64,000 nt of DNA from Lytechinus variegatus (Eukaryota > Echinodermata > Echinoidea > Temnopleuroida > Toxopneustidae): NCBI RefSeq assembly GCF_018143015.1, contig NC_054744.1, positions 4,051,059-4,115,058 of the forward strand. The letters are read 5' to 3'. Positions 9,682 through 21,056 of this stretch are shown here, in pieces (the first letter of the stretch is position 1; each line of letters opens with the position of its first letter). Position numbers and translations under genes: made by a program. The notes under the pieces are model-generated. The model saw only the letters and a list, made by a program, of their open reading frames with translations, was not told the origin of the DNA and searched no databases.

Positions 9682-10014
9682 TGTATTAAGTAAGTATGAT
9701 TGAGGCACTTACTGGATAAATGCCCCTGAGCTCCAAGGTGTATAATATCCCTCGGTAGTACGTGGTGTCCAGCGTAAATCTAGAGGTCCTGTATGTTGCG
9801 GCTGAACACGTACTTGACTTGACCTTCTTTCTCCAGACACAGAACTCTCACTGGTTAACCTTGACACTGACTGATCATCGGGGGTAATTTTGGGGGTATT
9901 GCGGGCGCATCGTGCGTAATGTTCATTCATGCACGGAAGTGAGTGAAGGGCTATTAATCGTCTATATGGCCGGTTAGACCCAGGCGACATTGTTTAACGA
10001 CCCTTTATGCAACA
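9682..10014 (-). repeat. LTR (5' LTR of the minus-strand element)
   Basis: 333-bp partner of 2664-2996. The 51-bp sequence 9671-9721, which overlaps its inner end, is repeated at 8011-8061 on the far side of the SETD4-like sequence. Confidence 0.85.
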
Positions 10015-10114
10015 GAATATAGAAAATAGGTGTTTAGGGTGCTTTTCGAGACCCCATGGTCGCGCATGATATCCACTCGTCAATGGAAGTGCCCCCCCCC
10101 CCCGGGCAATCATG

Positions 10115-10821
10115 TTTAAATCTTGCTACTGTTTTTGGCCATAATTTGACACCTTTTAATCGTTCAATCCATACTACAATTTTATAAACATTGGCTAGAG
10201 GGGGGGGGGGGTACATTGAGTGAAGATCTGCATAGCATAGGATAGAGAAGGCCTTATATTTTGCTCTTTTTTTCAATTATTTCTAGTAATACTAATGTTA
10301 TTTCGTGTGTGATAATACAAAAAAAAACAGTAATAGTAGTCAGGAAAGTGTTTGAGTGTGTTATGAAATCATCTGTTACCATGTTGATTTTTAACGTCAA
10401 AAGTCACGGATGGAACAGATGGAAAATTAATCATTGTGTCTACCTCAGATATTTTGCATTAAGATAATGTATGTACATGTACTTAAGGGCTTGTAGTCAT
10501 TGGCATGATACTACGTGTACATGCCTGGCAATGTATGTTTATGGCTTGTTTACTGTAATAAAGATATTTTAGTACTGTAGTATACGTTTACATTATAGAC
10601 ACGTTGTTATCACTAGACTGTTGCCATCTAACTTTTATGTTTGTCGTTATATAGTAAGACACTGAATTACATGCGTAGAGTAATAGAGATGTACAGTTTT
10701 ACCAGTTAGGTTAATAGTATCATGTTCTTAATGTTTTAATGTTGTAGCTATAGAAAATGTAATTACATGTATGTATAGAATGTACTTCATTCATATCTGT
10801 GATAAGTACTAGCAGGAGACT
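10115..10821. other. No gene seen
   Basis: AT-rich intergenic DNA with a G-run at 10200-10211. Short open frames show no coding features. Confidence 0.4.
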
Positions 10822-11133
10822 ATGGCCATATTCTGAAGTTGGGTTTAACTTAAATTCCGGTTTAAAGTTCTGGTTTAAGTATGGATAGCCAATCGTTAAA
10901 TATATTACTAACATTAGAGATATCATATATCAGCTACTTTGGCTTTCAAATCATTCATAATTGTCTTGGAAGTGTAAATAGATGATTGTCTTCACCGTCG
11001 ATGAATCAGGAAAGACCACACGAAACATAAGAAACATACAACTTGATAAAAATTTCGATACTTTTGGCTTGCCATAATTTTAGCACAGAGTTAGACCATG
11101 GTCTAAGTTAAACCTGACCTCAGAATACAGGCC
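10822..11133. mobile_element. MITE with ATTCTGA.GT..GGTTTAACTTA ends
   Basis: The left end (GGCCATATTCTGAAGTTGGG and following GTTTAACTTA) is inverted at the right end, where TAAGTTAAACCTGACC is followed by TCAGAATACAGGCC. About 310 bp with no coding sequence. The target duplication is not clear. Confidence 0.55.
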
Positions 11134-12481
11134 TACATGTATATGTTCACTGCATGGTGTGTAATTGTGTGAATACATTTTTATACGCCCTTCTAGACGG
11201 GACGTATTAACGATCAATCGCAAGTCCTAGTAAGATGTGCCCAAGAGGTCTAACACCACTTTGTCTATGTGATTATAAACTGCTTAATATCCACATTTTC
11301 ACTAATCATTGTGTAAAGATTATCTGGGCATTGGACTGAAAGGAGATGCATATTAGGGGCTGAAAACAATTATATCCAGATGAATAGAGTAAAATTCATA
11401 ATACCAGAAACCTGATCAATTCAAATATAACAATATATAGATCTTTAAAGCGCTTTATAGAGACGTGGTTCTGATATGTTAGGCTTTATATACATATAAA
11501 TGCATAATAATATTATTACTAATTCTCAGTCACATCTGTTCCCATGTCCACAATCGGAGGTGCGCTGCCCCCCCCCCCCCCCGACCCTATCCTGCAGGTA
11601 TAGACCCTTGCTTTTTACAATTCGCTCAGTGCATGATGCAGAGTCTGACGTAGTTAGACTAGGTTCACAATGTACTGTGAATCTTACCTGACACAAACAA
11701 GAGAGTTCAGAGCCTAGTCTTAACTCTATACATGTTTTTTTGTCAAATATTGCAGACTACCCTATCCCTGCTAAGTGCTATTCTGGAGCAAGTTGCTGAA
11801 ACATGTATTTTAACTTTAGTTTTCTTATATGAATAAGGATACAAATAAAACACAAGTAAGACAAAAGAGAAAGCAACTTCAAGATACACGAGGAGCTGTA
11901 ATTCTTTTTCCAATAGATACTTGTAAAAAAGGTGAAAAAGCAATACAAATAATAGATGATCATATGATATATATATTTTGTTTGTCTATATTTCAGCTTG
12001 TTGTATCCTTATAAGTATGACCATTTTGTATTCTTTTACACAAGGCATTTTATGTCTCTAAAAGTGGTGTAATGATGCAATATTTGAATTGCTTACCGGT
12101 ACCTTATAAATAATTCATGCCCCATTTTCTCAATGTATGGCTAATATATTCAGATTGGCATATCAAATCTTAAATTTCTTGTATCTTTTAAATCATATAT
12201 TGTGTAAAGACTGCTATTTTATATTTGATGAACACCAGAAAAATGAAATGTAGTTGACTTTTATTTGCACCGCATTAAAGGATTTTTTTTTTAATTTACA
12301 GATAGAAGTAACTTTAAAATTAGTTAAAATAGATATAGCATCCATGATCTAATAACCAGCAGTTGTAATATATTATATTTTTTATTTAAAATGGCTTTGA
12401 ATAGTATATAGGATTGAATTAAAGTATATCAGCTTAGACTAGTTTGATATAATATTTGCATACACCAAACAACAATAAGTC
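11134..12481. other. No gene seen
   Basis: AT-rich sequence with one C-run (about 11567-11582). Nothing else recognised. Confidence 0.4.
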
Positions 12482-12600
12482 ATGTTTGCATGGGAAGTTA
12501 CAAAGAAGTCTCTCTTTTTTTGTCTCAGTAGCAAATGCAGAGTGGTTGCTTTTACCCGTGCATCAAGGACATCATGTAAGGTGTGTTCAAGGTCGATTTT
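12482..12600. repeat. Dispersed direct repeat, copy 1
   Basis: The stretch from TTTGCATGGGAAGTTACAA to GCATCAAGGA recurs at about 13288-13370 with small gaps. Function unknown. Confidence 0.5.
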
Positions 12601-12879
12601 TAAATTTAAACAGCAAAATGAATCATGTTTGAAGACTCATTTCCAAAGTTCCGAACGCTTTCGTTATAGTCTGCAGGCACAGATCCTGATTGATACTTTG
12701 ATCCGCAAGTGTGTCTGTATGCCTAGACCAGAGGGCCTTCAGTAAATAAGGCATGAGTACATGTAGGCTGCACATTCAGACCCTTAATTGAGTGAAGGGT
12801 GTGCACAGCAGACTACTTTCATTTTAATGCTTTAACGCTCAGTTTGACCCATCACAAAAAAGGTCAGTTCCGGTACCTG

Positions 12880-13175
12880 TTCATGTAGGCTTCCAATGTG
12901 AGAGCAAATTTAATGATGTTTCAAAACGCAGTTGTGTTCAATGTTGATTCCCGATACTCAAAGTCGTAAATTTGAGCTGATCGCGTTTACAAATGCATTT
13001 TTTTAACGTTTAAATTTTCCTCTGAATCTTGATTTAAAACACGTTTACTTTTACGACCGGGAATAGTAGACATTGAACACGCCCTACATATGTTTCGCGT
13101 CATATATAAGCGTTTTGTAATCGCGTTTTCAATCATGATTTATGTTGCCGTTTAAATTTGGAAACCAACATCAAA
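12880..13175. repeat. Degenerate inverted repeat (old MITE?)
   Basis: Inner arms GTGTTCAATGTTGATTCCCG...GTCGTAAA and TTTACGACCGGGAATAGTAG...ACATTGAACAC are inverse to one another. Outer arms share TTCCAA...CAAAACGC-type words. Old and diverged, so boundaries are approximate. Confidence 0.45.
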
Positions 13176-13410
13176 CACACTCCTAGTCTGCTGGAACTGA
13201 GCAGTATCTGTACCAAGTCTGCAGATGAGATTCACAGTATAGACTATAGTTTGCTATATTTGCATACATTGAAACTCAATAGGCAATGTTTGCATGGAAA
13301 GTTACAACAAAGTCTTTGTCTGAGTAGCAAATACAGAGAGGTTGCGTTGATCTTGCATCAAGAATATAGTCTAGTCTGCCAGAACTGAACAGTATCTGTA
13401 CAGACTACGA
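13176..13410. repeat. Dispersed direct repeat, copy 2, with an inner duplication
   Basis: Contains the second copy of the 12482-12600 repeat. It also contains two nearby copies of CTAGTCTGC.GGAACTGA.CAGTATCTGTAC-like sequence (about 13182 and 13370). Confidence 0.45.
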
Positions 13411-14831
13411 TTTTCACAGAATTCACTCTATCTATAAATTTATAGTCAGACCTCATGGGACAGTAGAAACCTGTTTGACTTGTGCAAAATTTGAATTGAA
13501 ATAGTCATGTATCAACACTTGTTTTGCATACTCTGGGAGTCTGGGGGCCTGTAACACAAAGCTTAACAATTTAAAATAGAGCATTTTATTTTTACTTTTG
13601 ATTTTATGGGCTACAATGTACAATCAATCATGAAAATCAAGTGTACAATTATAGCTAATTTTTGTGTTATGTGATCCTTTGATATGCTATTTATTCTCCT
13701 TCTCTCTTGGATGTGTCATTGTAATCATTGGCAAAAGAATTGATGGAGATGAACATCTATAATATAGTTATATACACAAGACCTATCTATATTTGTGGCA
13801 CACTGAAGTTCAGCTGATTTGTTTTTGGCAAAATACATAATGAAATATTTAATTTGCATAGTATAAAATGCATAATTAGTATTTGAATATCATAAATCTG
13901 TGATGGTAACATAATTGTGTTAGTAAAGTTTTTATAACGATTCTTAATTTGAATAAAATGCACTCTTTTTATACCCTTTTTACTATTTACAAATAAAATC
14001 TGTATACTATTTATATATAAAATTGTTTCGATAAAATCTCATTGTATTAGGTATTTCAGTGATATATTTTTATTTACATAAGGATGTCAGTGAATAGTTC
14101 TTCATTTTGACATTTTAATTGTTCATCCTATGTTGATCAAACAGTTCTTCACCAAGGCCTGATAATTCACAGCTACTTGATGGACGTTTGTAAGCCTGGT
14201 ATACCACAGAAGTGGATCTAAATCTGATATATCCTTGTTTTTGGCACTTAAGCATGGCTGTCATTGTCATTTACTCTAACTCAGGACAGCAGTATGCCCA
14301 TTCTAGTCATCTTGAATGAATGTGGCATGAACCAATCCGACACAATGGAAGATGTCAGCATTCTGTCCTACATGCACTCGATCATACCTCATACCGAGGC
14401 TGGTCATGGTTCCCAGTCCAAGACCTATCCACGGAATCCTGGACCATATATATAGGAACATCCTGGAACATCTATCACACCTCAAGACATTGACTCTATC
14501 ATGTAGGTGAGAGCATGTCAACAGATGAGGTGCCGAAGCCATGTATTACAGAATTTAACCAACCAGGTTTGAAATAAGAGGTTGCTTCTCAACTGCTTTG
14601 TCAGGCAAATCACCTGGACACTGAACAAAATAATTTGCTGTGATAAAGTGTCACCTCACTAGTTGGCCATAATCTGTAACTAGGAACTAGGAAGTGTATG
14701 GCTGGTGACCATGCAACTGGTTCAGGGACATTTAACACATTATCCATAGTACATCTGTATATACCTTCCATTCTTTTGTTCCTAGGAGATTGAGAACCAG
14801 CATACAACTTGACATGTTGTTCATTGATAAA
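13411..14831 (-). other. Downstream region and probable 3' UTR of the SRCR receptor gene
   Basis: No coding signal. The nearest minus-strand AATAAA left of the SRCR gene stop is at 14074-14069, so 14069-14831 could be 3' UTR. The rest is AT-rich with nothing recognised. Confidence 0.35.
14069..14074 (-). promoter_or_regulatory. Candidate poly(A) signal of the SRCR receptor gene
   Basis: AATAAA on the minus strand, about 760 bases past the stop. No closer canonical signal was seen. Confidence 0.3.
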
Positions 14832-17800
14832 TCATACAAATGTACTAACACTCCATGGGGAGTATGGAGGCGGCTGTTCATTGGCTGCTGGAGAGAGTTG
14901 TCCATTGCTAGAGATTATGGAAGCTCTGTGGTGAGGAGATGATGGGGTGTGGTCACCATTGTGATCGTCAGTTGATGAAACGGAGTTGTGGGCCAAAGAA
15001 TCATCATACGGTGGTGGAAAGGCGCCACAGACAGGAGATTGATCTGGTTGGATGGTCACCCCAGTTTGTTCGGGACTCCCAGTCAAAATTGATATGCTTC
15101 CTTGTGTGTTCCTTTGGTCAGTGTCTTCCTCTGCAATAGGTGGTTGTTGGTCGCTGGATGGACTGTATGGCGGGGGCGATATCATCAGGCCTGAAGACAC
15201 ATTACTTCTAGCATCAGTGGTGGAAGGACTGTATGGCGGAGGTGAAGTTAGACCCGAAGGGAAGAGAAAAATTTGCCGATTGTCAGAGTTCACATTCACA
15301 GAAATGTTTGTAACATTGATTGGTGGACCATCGACGTATGAAGGACGGTGGTGATCAAGGTGAACCGTCAGTGGGTATTCCGGAGGAGGGTGGTGTGGGG
15401 TTAGTTCCCTCTCTTCCTGGTGGGTTTGGGATGCGTCCCTTGACTCGCCTTGGAAGGCGAATGGGTTTCTTATGTTTTCAGCCATATGCCTCATCCCAGA
15501 AGGACATGCTAATTTCTTGCCACGTTTGAAGTGTATGACGACAGCAACCATCAAGATTAGTAGGACGATGCTGGCAAAGGACAGGCATCCAACCAGCACT
15601 GATGATGTTGATGATGACGATGTTGACTGACTTTTGCCTATGAAGTAAAGAGGGGATGCAGGTATTATAAACTGAATGAAAAAACAAGAACTACAATTAT
15701 GTCATTAACTTATCACTAATAAAACTTTCCTTTCGAGTACACATCAGTGTTTTAACGGGCATTCTTGGTCCCGTTGTTGAAAGACTTTCAATGAAATGTA
15801 AATCCGAATGATTTTGAACCAACAGGAGCACACATATAGGAATCTATACGACTGGTCTCATGTCCCCATATCTTACAATATCTTCAGTAGAAAGTTTTTA
15901 AAAATCTGTATCTTTTCTCGTAAGAATTCATGCTTATTTTGAGGAAACCCGAACTCCGTTATCGGTCGTTTTGGTTCATAAAATATAAAAGATCGCTCAT
16001 GAAGAGTTTGAGATTTGATACCCTACACTACAGTAAAGGATGGAGACTCGGACTCACCGCATATGACACCAGCATCATCGGAATGGAAGCAGGAACTAGG
16101 ATACCATTCACTCGAACATGATAACAGACTGGACTCGCCTCCTGAGCAAGCGACGTTGCCCAGGACAACCCTCTGTCTCCCTCGTCCAAAATAGGCGTTA
16201 GACACAGCTGTCACGTGATCGCTTGGGAAGCCGACCTGACGACAGACAACCGAAGCATCATCTTCGTCCCATCTTGAATCGCAGATTGTACCCCATTGCC
16301 GGTCGTGGAAAATTTCTACACGACCTTCACTGCGCGATGAACCTCCCACCAGCCGTACGTCTCCATCCTTTGGAACTGAAATATTTAAAGGTTAATCAAA
16401 TTTTTTGGGGGGGTTCTGACGTAAATTTGACCCCCAAAAAGGGTTTCACTACACAATTCTGAAAGTCATTTGGTCATGAGATTATTTCATTTTTTTTACA
16501 TTTTCACTTCAGTGGGAGTTCTGTTCTCATGCACTCTCAAAAGATGAAATATTTAAAAGTTAATCAAATTTTGTGGGGGGGTCTGACGTAAATTTGACCC
16601 CCAAAAAGGGTTTCACTACACAATTCTGAAAGTCATTTGGTCATGAGATTATTTCATTTTTTTTACATTTTCACTTCAGTGGGAGTTCTGTTCTCATGCA
16701 CTCTCAAAAGATGAAATATTTAAAAGTTAATCAAATTTTTTTGGGGTCTGACGTAAATTTGACCCCCAAAAAGGGTTTCACTACACAATTCTGAAAGTCA
16801 TTTGGTCATGAGATTATTTAATTTTGTTTACATTTTCACTTCAGTGGGAGTTCTGTTCTCATGCACTCTCAAAAGATGTTAATTCCACTCCAAAAACGAG
16901 TGGTCCCCCGTCTCACTGAGAGGAGAGAGATTAGGAACCCCGAATTGGCTCGGTGCATGTAGGATTTGATTTTCATACATATTTCATTGAAGTTGCGTTT
17001 TGCATTTAGCAATTAGATATGGATGAAATGTCATTGATCTTACCACAGTCAACTCCAGCATCTTCAGAGTGTCTACAATTGCTCGGCCTTGACGAGCTCG
17101 GACAATGTACCAATTTCTCTTCTTGGCCGAAACACTGTACATTATCAAGTGATATATACCCAGTTCCCATGCCATAGACGGCTGAATACTGGGCGATAGC
17201 TCCATCCGGGTCATAACCGAGCTGTCGACAAACAACCATGGCATCTACGTTGTCCCAGTAATCATCACAGACCGTTGTCCATCGTTCGCCATCGTAGACC
17301 TCCACTCGACCTCGTGATGATTGGCCACCATTGATCAGCCTGACGTCGCCTTCTCGCTCTGGGTTATAAAATACACATGCAATATATTATATTATCGCAT
17401 TTGACAATTCACTCAAACAAAGCGATATAATTCTGCCTATTGTGTTTCATCAAATAGCTAGACTGTCGTTCTTTCGTTGCTTGAACCCCCCCCCCCCCCG
17501 ATATCAAACATGGAAGGAATGGTTCATAAAATTGTGATGAAGAGGCGGAGGGGGCCCTGCTGCTGGTACTGCTGCTGATAATGATGGCGATATGAGGATG
17601 TTGATGAAAATGATGACATGATGATGATGATGGTGATATGATGATGATGAGGAGGATGATGATGTTGATGGCGATATGATGATGATGATGGCTATATGAT
17701 GATGATGATGATGAATGATTATGATGATGATGATGGCGATATGATGATTATGCTGATGACGATATGATTATGATGGCGATATGATGGTTATGATGAGGAT

Positions 17801-18857
17801 GATGACGAATGATTATGAATATATGATGATGATTATGATGATGATTGGGATGATGATAATGATGGTGATGATGTGCAGTGATGATGATGATGATCATAAT
17901 GATACTGATGTTGATGTTGATGATAAAGCTAAGATGACGGATAATGATGGCGCTGTTAAGATCGAGTGGTGGACTTTGTGCAGTGATTATTTATACCCTT
18001 TTTCCCTTTTAACGGATCTATAATTATACGTCATTTATTCACTGGTGCGCAGATGGGGGTGGGGTAGGGGCTATAGTTTTGGGCTATGGACCCCAAAATT
18101 TTTACGACCGTAAAAAGGGGGAAAGAAAAATAAAAGGAAAATAACTAGTAAGGCAATGACTATTAATACCATGGTCACATTTGTTCTACGGCGGCCGTAC
18201 GGCGAGTCAAAAACAGTCGTTTTATTAATTTTTATTCAAACCACCTAATATGTAGCTGGTACAAAAAAATGTTAAAACGGCTGTTTTCGACTCGCCGTAC
18301 GGCCGCCGTAGAACAAATGTGACCATGGTATTGGGTCATTGCCTTACTAGTTAGCTTCGGTCGCTCTCTGCATTTAGTAAGAATTGCAGCATGCCTGGCC
18401 CTATCAAAATGTGTGGCTTATTGCCCTGCTAGTCTTATTCGAGATAAGGTAGATTAAACAGCAGCTTTCCCATGGTACTGATAACCAGAACCGCCGATTT
18501 TCTCGACTTTCCATAATCATCTTTGCAAATTTCTTTTCGAGAACGTTTTTCGTCGTGTCGATTCATTTTCATGCGTTGACTATTAACTGAAAATACCAAA
18601 AAAAAATCTTTGCACATGTACATGCACGTGAATTAAATAATATAGCCATACATATTTGTTTCGGAGTACATTATTCATTCAAGATACCGACAGAAAGGAT
18701 TCCAGATTAATCAACATTAGGCCCTGTAATGAAAAAATATACAGCAACAAATTAAAATGTTTAAAAAGAACTGAGTATACTCACGGGCTTGAATGAATCG
18801 AAGCCACAAAAGGAAGAAAATGGTGCACCAGAATATACTTGTACGCGTATTCTCCAT
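14832..18857 (-). CDS. Transmembrane SRCR receptor with PPxY-rich tail (4 exons)
   Basis: Coding exons are 18857-18785, 17358-17044, 16375-16058 and 15637-14832. All three introns are phase 1 with GT-AG ends, and the exons join into 503 codons plus a TGA stop. Exon 1 gives a signal peptide (MENTRTSIFWCTIFFLLWLR). Exons 2 and 3 each encode one SRCR domain (about residues 29-129 and 134-235) with six cysteines, the group A pattern (for example VCRQLGYDPDGAI, VCRQVGFPSDHVT). Exon 4 gives a Ser-rich stalk, a membrane span (about 249-271), a basic stop-transfer (HFKRGKK) and a tail of about 230 residues. The tail holds five PPxY motifs (PPEY, then PPPY four times), the docking site for WW domains such as those of NEDD4-type ubiquitin ligases. 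SRCR domains bind proteins and microbial ligands. Sea urchins carry very large SRCR families, so a coelomocyte-type receptor role is plausible but inferred. The start is chosen because the only good signal peptide follows it. Confidence 0.88.
16378..16877. repeat. Three tandem 167-bp repeats abutting a splice acceptor
   Basis: Units begin at about 16378, 16546 and 16713 and are nearly identical, each with a G-run, TGACGTAAATTTGACCCCC and TGGTCATGAGATTATTT. They fill most of the intron between the two SRCR exons. The unit nearest exon 3 supplies the sequence before the acceptor. In the other two units the matching site reads ATTTCAT rather than ATTTCAG. Confidence 0.85.
17560..17925. repeat. 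GAT/ATG trinucleotide microsatellite in SRCR intron 1
   Basis: Long imperfect run of GATGAT units interspersed with GGCGATAT. A C-run lies nearby (17487-17499). Open frames across it are artefacts. Confidence 0.85.
18144..18351. mobile_element. Near-perfect palindromic MITE with TA flanks
   Basis: Both halves begin ACTAGTAAGGCAATGAC and then share CCATGGTCACATTTGTTCTA and CGGCGGCCGTACGGCGAGTC, inverted about a short centre. Flanks are TA on both sides (18142-18143, 18352-18353), as in Tc1/mariner-type insertions. It lies in intron 1 of the SRCR gene. A degraded relative is at 24530-24690. Confidence 0.85.
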
Positions 18858-19227
18858 GTTGTTTTGGTACTGAAACCCAGCTTTATTCCATGATTATGAT
18901 ACTTTCCAGATGAGCGATTCGGGCTTTTGTTGTGCGAGCGAGCAACCTGACTGCTCTTGGTACGACCTTTTCATTGAATAGAGACCAGTGTTTGTGTAAT
19001 GACATCGAGCTTCAGTTGATCGGATAGAGGATGAATCATGATCTAGTCTTCGTTACAAGTACAAGTGTACTTTCCCACTCGAGAATTGTGGATGGAAATT
19101 ATAGGTAAGATTATGTGCTCAACATTTGATTAATTTAGTCTAATTGATTTAGTCTACTTAGAATATGTCTAAGAATACGAAACCTCGAGTATTTCCATCG
19201 TTTAAAACTATAATAATAATGATATAA
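18858..19227. other. Upstream region of the SRCR receptor gene
   Basis: Contains the 5' UTR and promoter of the minus-strand gene if transcription starts close to the ATG. No TATA box or other motif can be assigned with confidence. Confidence 0.3.
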
Positions 19228-19446
19228 CGTTTGATTAATACCCAGGGTAGCCACTTCAACCATGAGACTGCTCTTCCAGCAGGCCCTGCATCGCATAATA
19301 TGTCATTACCCCTCTCCAGTCTAAATGCTGAGCGCCAAGCAAGAGGGCAGAAGGTCCATTTTTTATCAGTCTTTGGTATGACTCGGCCGGGGATCGAACC
19401 CACGACCTCCCGTTCATGAGGCGGACGTACACTCCGTCTACCACTG
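19228..19446 (-). mobile_element. tRNA-derived SINE
   Basis: The minus strand begins with a box A-like GTGGTAGACGGAG and has a canonical box B (GGTTCGATCC, complement of 19391-19400) within GGTCGTGGGTTCGATCCCCG. A body of about 150 bp with no tRNA fold follows. This is the layout of a tRNA-headed SINE, not a tRNA gene. Confidence 0.75.
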
Positions 19447-19547
19447 TAACTATAACTAATACACCTTTAATAGGGTCAATGGACTTGTCAATTCACCCAG
19501 TCTATAGCTTCGAGAATGATAAAGTAATTTTAGTAATTTTTTCCTGA

Positions 19548-20050
19548 TTGCGACCGTCATTACATGAAATTCAGCAAGCCATAGACTTCATGCACATACG
19601 CCATCCCATTCTTTCTTCCCGTTCTTTACTTTCAATCCTCAGCAACTCTGCTTTGATCTTAAATTCTTTATTTTCCTTTTTCTTTTTAATTTTCCAAATC
19701 AGCTTTTCAGTCCAATAGCATTTTAGCTCATTCCATACTACCTTCATTTCCCGTCTCTTGCCTCTTTACTTTTTGCCCGTTCCATTTGCCAACTCTTAAT
19801 AATCATATTTCCCCTTTCTCACTCATTTATCATTATTTCGAGATGATTTATTCTTTCTCGCATGTTCTTTCCTTACTTTTGCGGGATTTTTCCTTCTTTC
19901 CTTTCGTCTCACCTTTCTGCTCATGTTCTGTTTTCCCTTTCCCTGTTTCATTTCCCTTACTTTAATCTCTTCCCTCTTTTTCTTCCCTTTTTCATTTGTT
20001 CCCTATCCTTTTTCCCCTTTTATACCGGGCCCTGCCTGTTACGCCACTGC
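19548..20050. repeat. Pyrimidine-rich dispersed repeat, copy A
   Basis: Starts with TGCGACCGTCATTACATGAA and then CAGCAAGCC, like 28753 onward. It runs through about 400 bases of C/T-rich sequence (TTTCCCTT words) and ends near GCCACTG. The long plus-strand open frame in it is low-complexity. Confidence 0.65.
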
Positions 20051-20570
20051 TTATGGTCCATTTTGAAGCCGCCACTGAGCCAAAAAGGCTTTTCTGATAC
20101 ATCATCATAATAGTAAAGCCATTTCTATTTTCGTGAAACCACTAAGAGACGAAAGAATATGATTTTTCTTTCAGCTAGTAAAGTAGAAAGTGCTGCTGAA
20201 TTCAAGCTCCAGCGGGGGGGGGGGGCTACCGAATTCAACCCACCCCCTTTTGCCGAATTTGCTTTATAGTAGGAAAATTCGCCATTTTTGAGCCACCATT
20301 GAGGCAAAAGGCGTTGTTGCTGTAAAGTAAAGTCATTTCTATTTTCGTGAAACCACTTGCATAACTTGGGGGGCGAAAGGGTAGGATTTTCCCTTTCAGC
20401 TACATATGAAAAGTGCTAGTACATCTAACCTCCCGTGGGGGGCTGCCGAACCCGAAGTTATCCAACCCCTTTTGCCGATTTTGCTTACTTATGTAGGAAA
20501 ATTAATTCGCCAGTTTGGAGCCATGATGGAGGCAAAAGGCGTTTTTGCTGGGAAGTTTGGAATAGCCCCT
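20051..20570. repeat. Two diverged tandem units of about 245 bp
   Basis: Both units carry GCCAC.ATTGAGGCAAAAGGCG-like sequence, TCATTTCTATTTTCGTGAAACCA in part, a G-run, and CCCTTTTGCCGA.TTTGCTT. The unit recurs about every 245 bases. Confidence 0.6.
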
Positions 20571-21056
20571 CATTATATTTTGATGATAAGCAGTCAACTA
20601 ATTCATCTGAAAGATTCAATATTTTAGGATGTCATATTCGTTATTCTCAAGTTCACCCGATTTTGAAGGAATCTGTAATGTACGATTATTAATTCATTTT
20701 CTACAACTCAATTGACTTTCTGCAGGGGTAACCCTTGTTCGTGAAGGATATGTAATCATCACCAAAGTGGTATACCATTTTCCAAGCCAAATAACATTTG
20801 TTTAAAAAAAAGAACCATTTCGTTAGGAGCAAAATAACCCCCCAAAAAACAAAAACAAAATAGAGCATTTCATGTGAAGATAAAGAAATTTTAATGAAAT
20901 ATTCAAGACTCATATTGCACATAAACAGCATACTTATACAGCACAGTTTCAAGATAACAAATTGCCAAATATAGCTGAGATCACACAAGAACTTAATACC
21001 CAGACTTCGTGCTTACAGTACACACCCATCGTTTCTAGGTTAATATCGCAAGCATT
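20571..21056. other. No gene seen
   Basis: AT-rich sequence, nothing recognised. Confidence 0.4.

Larger units (their letters stand above)
2664..10014 (-). mobile_element. Broken LTR retrotransposon (Ty3/gypsy-like) carrying a SETD4-like sequence
   Basis: Two 333-bp direct repeats (2664-2996, 9682-10014) flank the element. They begin TGTATT and end GCAACA, with short flanking duplications (GAAT on each side). The coding strand is minus: a long leader, a gag-like frame (6831-4501) and only remnants of pol before the 3' LTR. It is clearly broken and non-autonomous. The LTRs differ at about 11 of 333 positions, so the copy is moderately young. Between the 5' LTR and the leader sits a 1.6-kb SETD4-like sequence on the opposite strand. 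The sequence next to the LTR reads TGGCGCT on the element strand, as expected of a primer-binding site. The element is inserted in a hAT-like MITE. Confidence 0.85.
2185..10106. mobile_element. hAT-like short transposon split by an LTR element
   Basis: The left end (CCCGGGGG..., then GCACTTACATTGAAGAGTGG) and the inverse of the right end near 10050-10106 (GCACTTCCATTGACGAGTGG) match over about 45 bases. They lie 7.9 kb apart because the LTR element at 2664-10014 is inserted between them. The element's own sequence is 2185-2660 plus 10015-10106, roughly 570 bp. Flanks are CAATCATT (2177-2184) and CAATCATG (10107-10114), an 8-bp target duplication with one mismatch, as in the hAT superfamily. 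No transposase is present, so it is non-autonomous. Internal pieces with ACGTGTTTAG repeat several times. Confidence 0.75.

Noticed and set aside
17781-18023. Plus-strand protein rich in Met and Asp
   Set aside because: The frame is a translation of the GAT/ATG microsatellite in an SRCR gene intron.
19370-19446. tRNA gene
   Set aside because: Boxes A and B are present, but the acceptor and anticodon stems do not form and a SINE body follows.
19862-20110. Phe/Ser/Leu-rich membrane protein
   Set aside because: Pyrimidine-rich dispersed repeat; the same composition recurs at 28877 and 29827.
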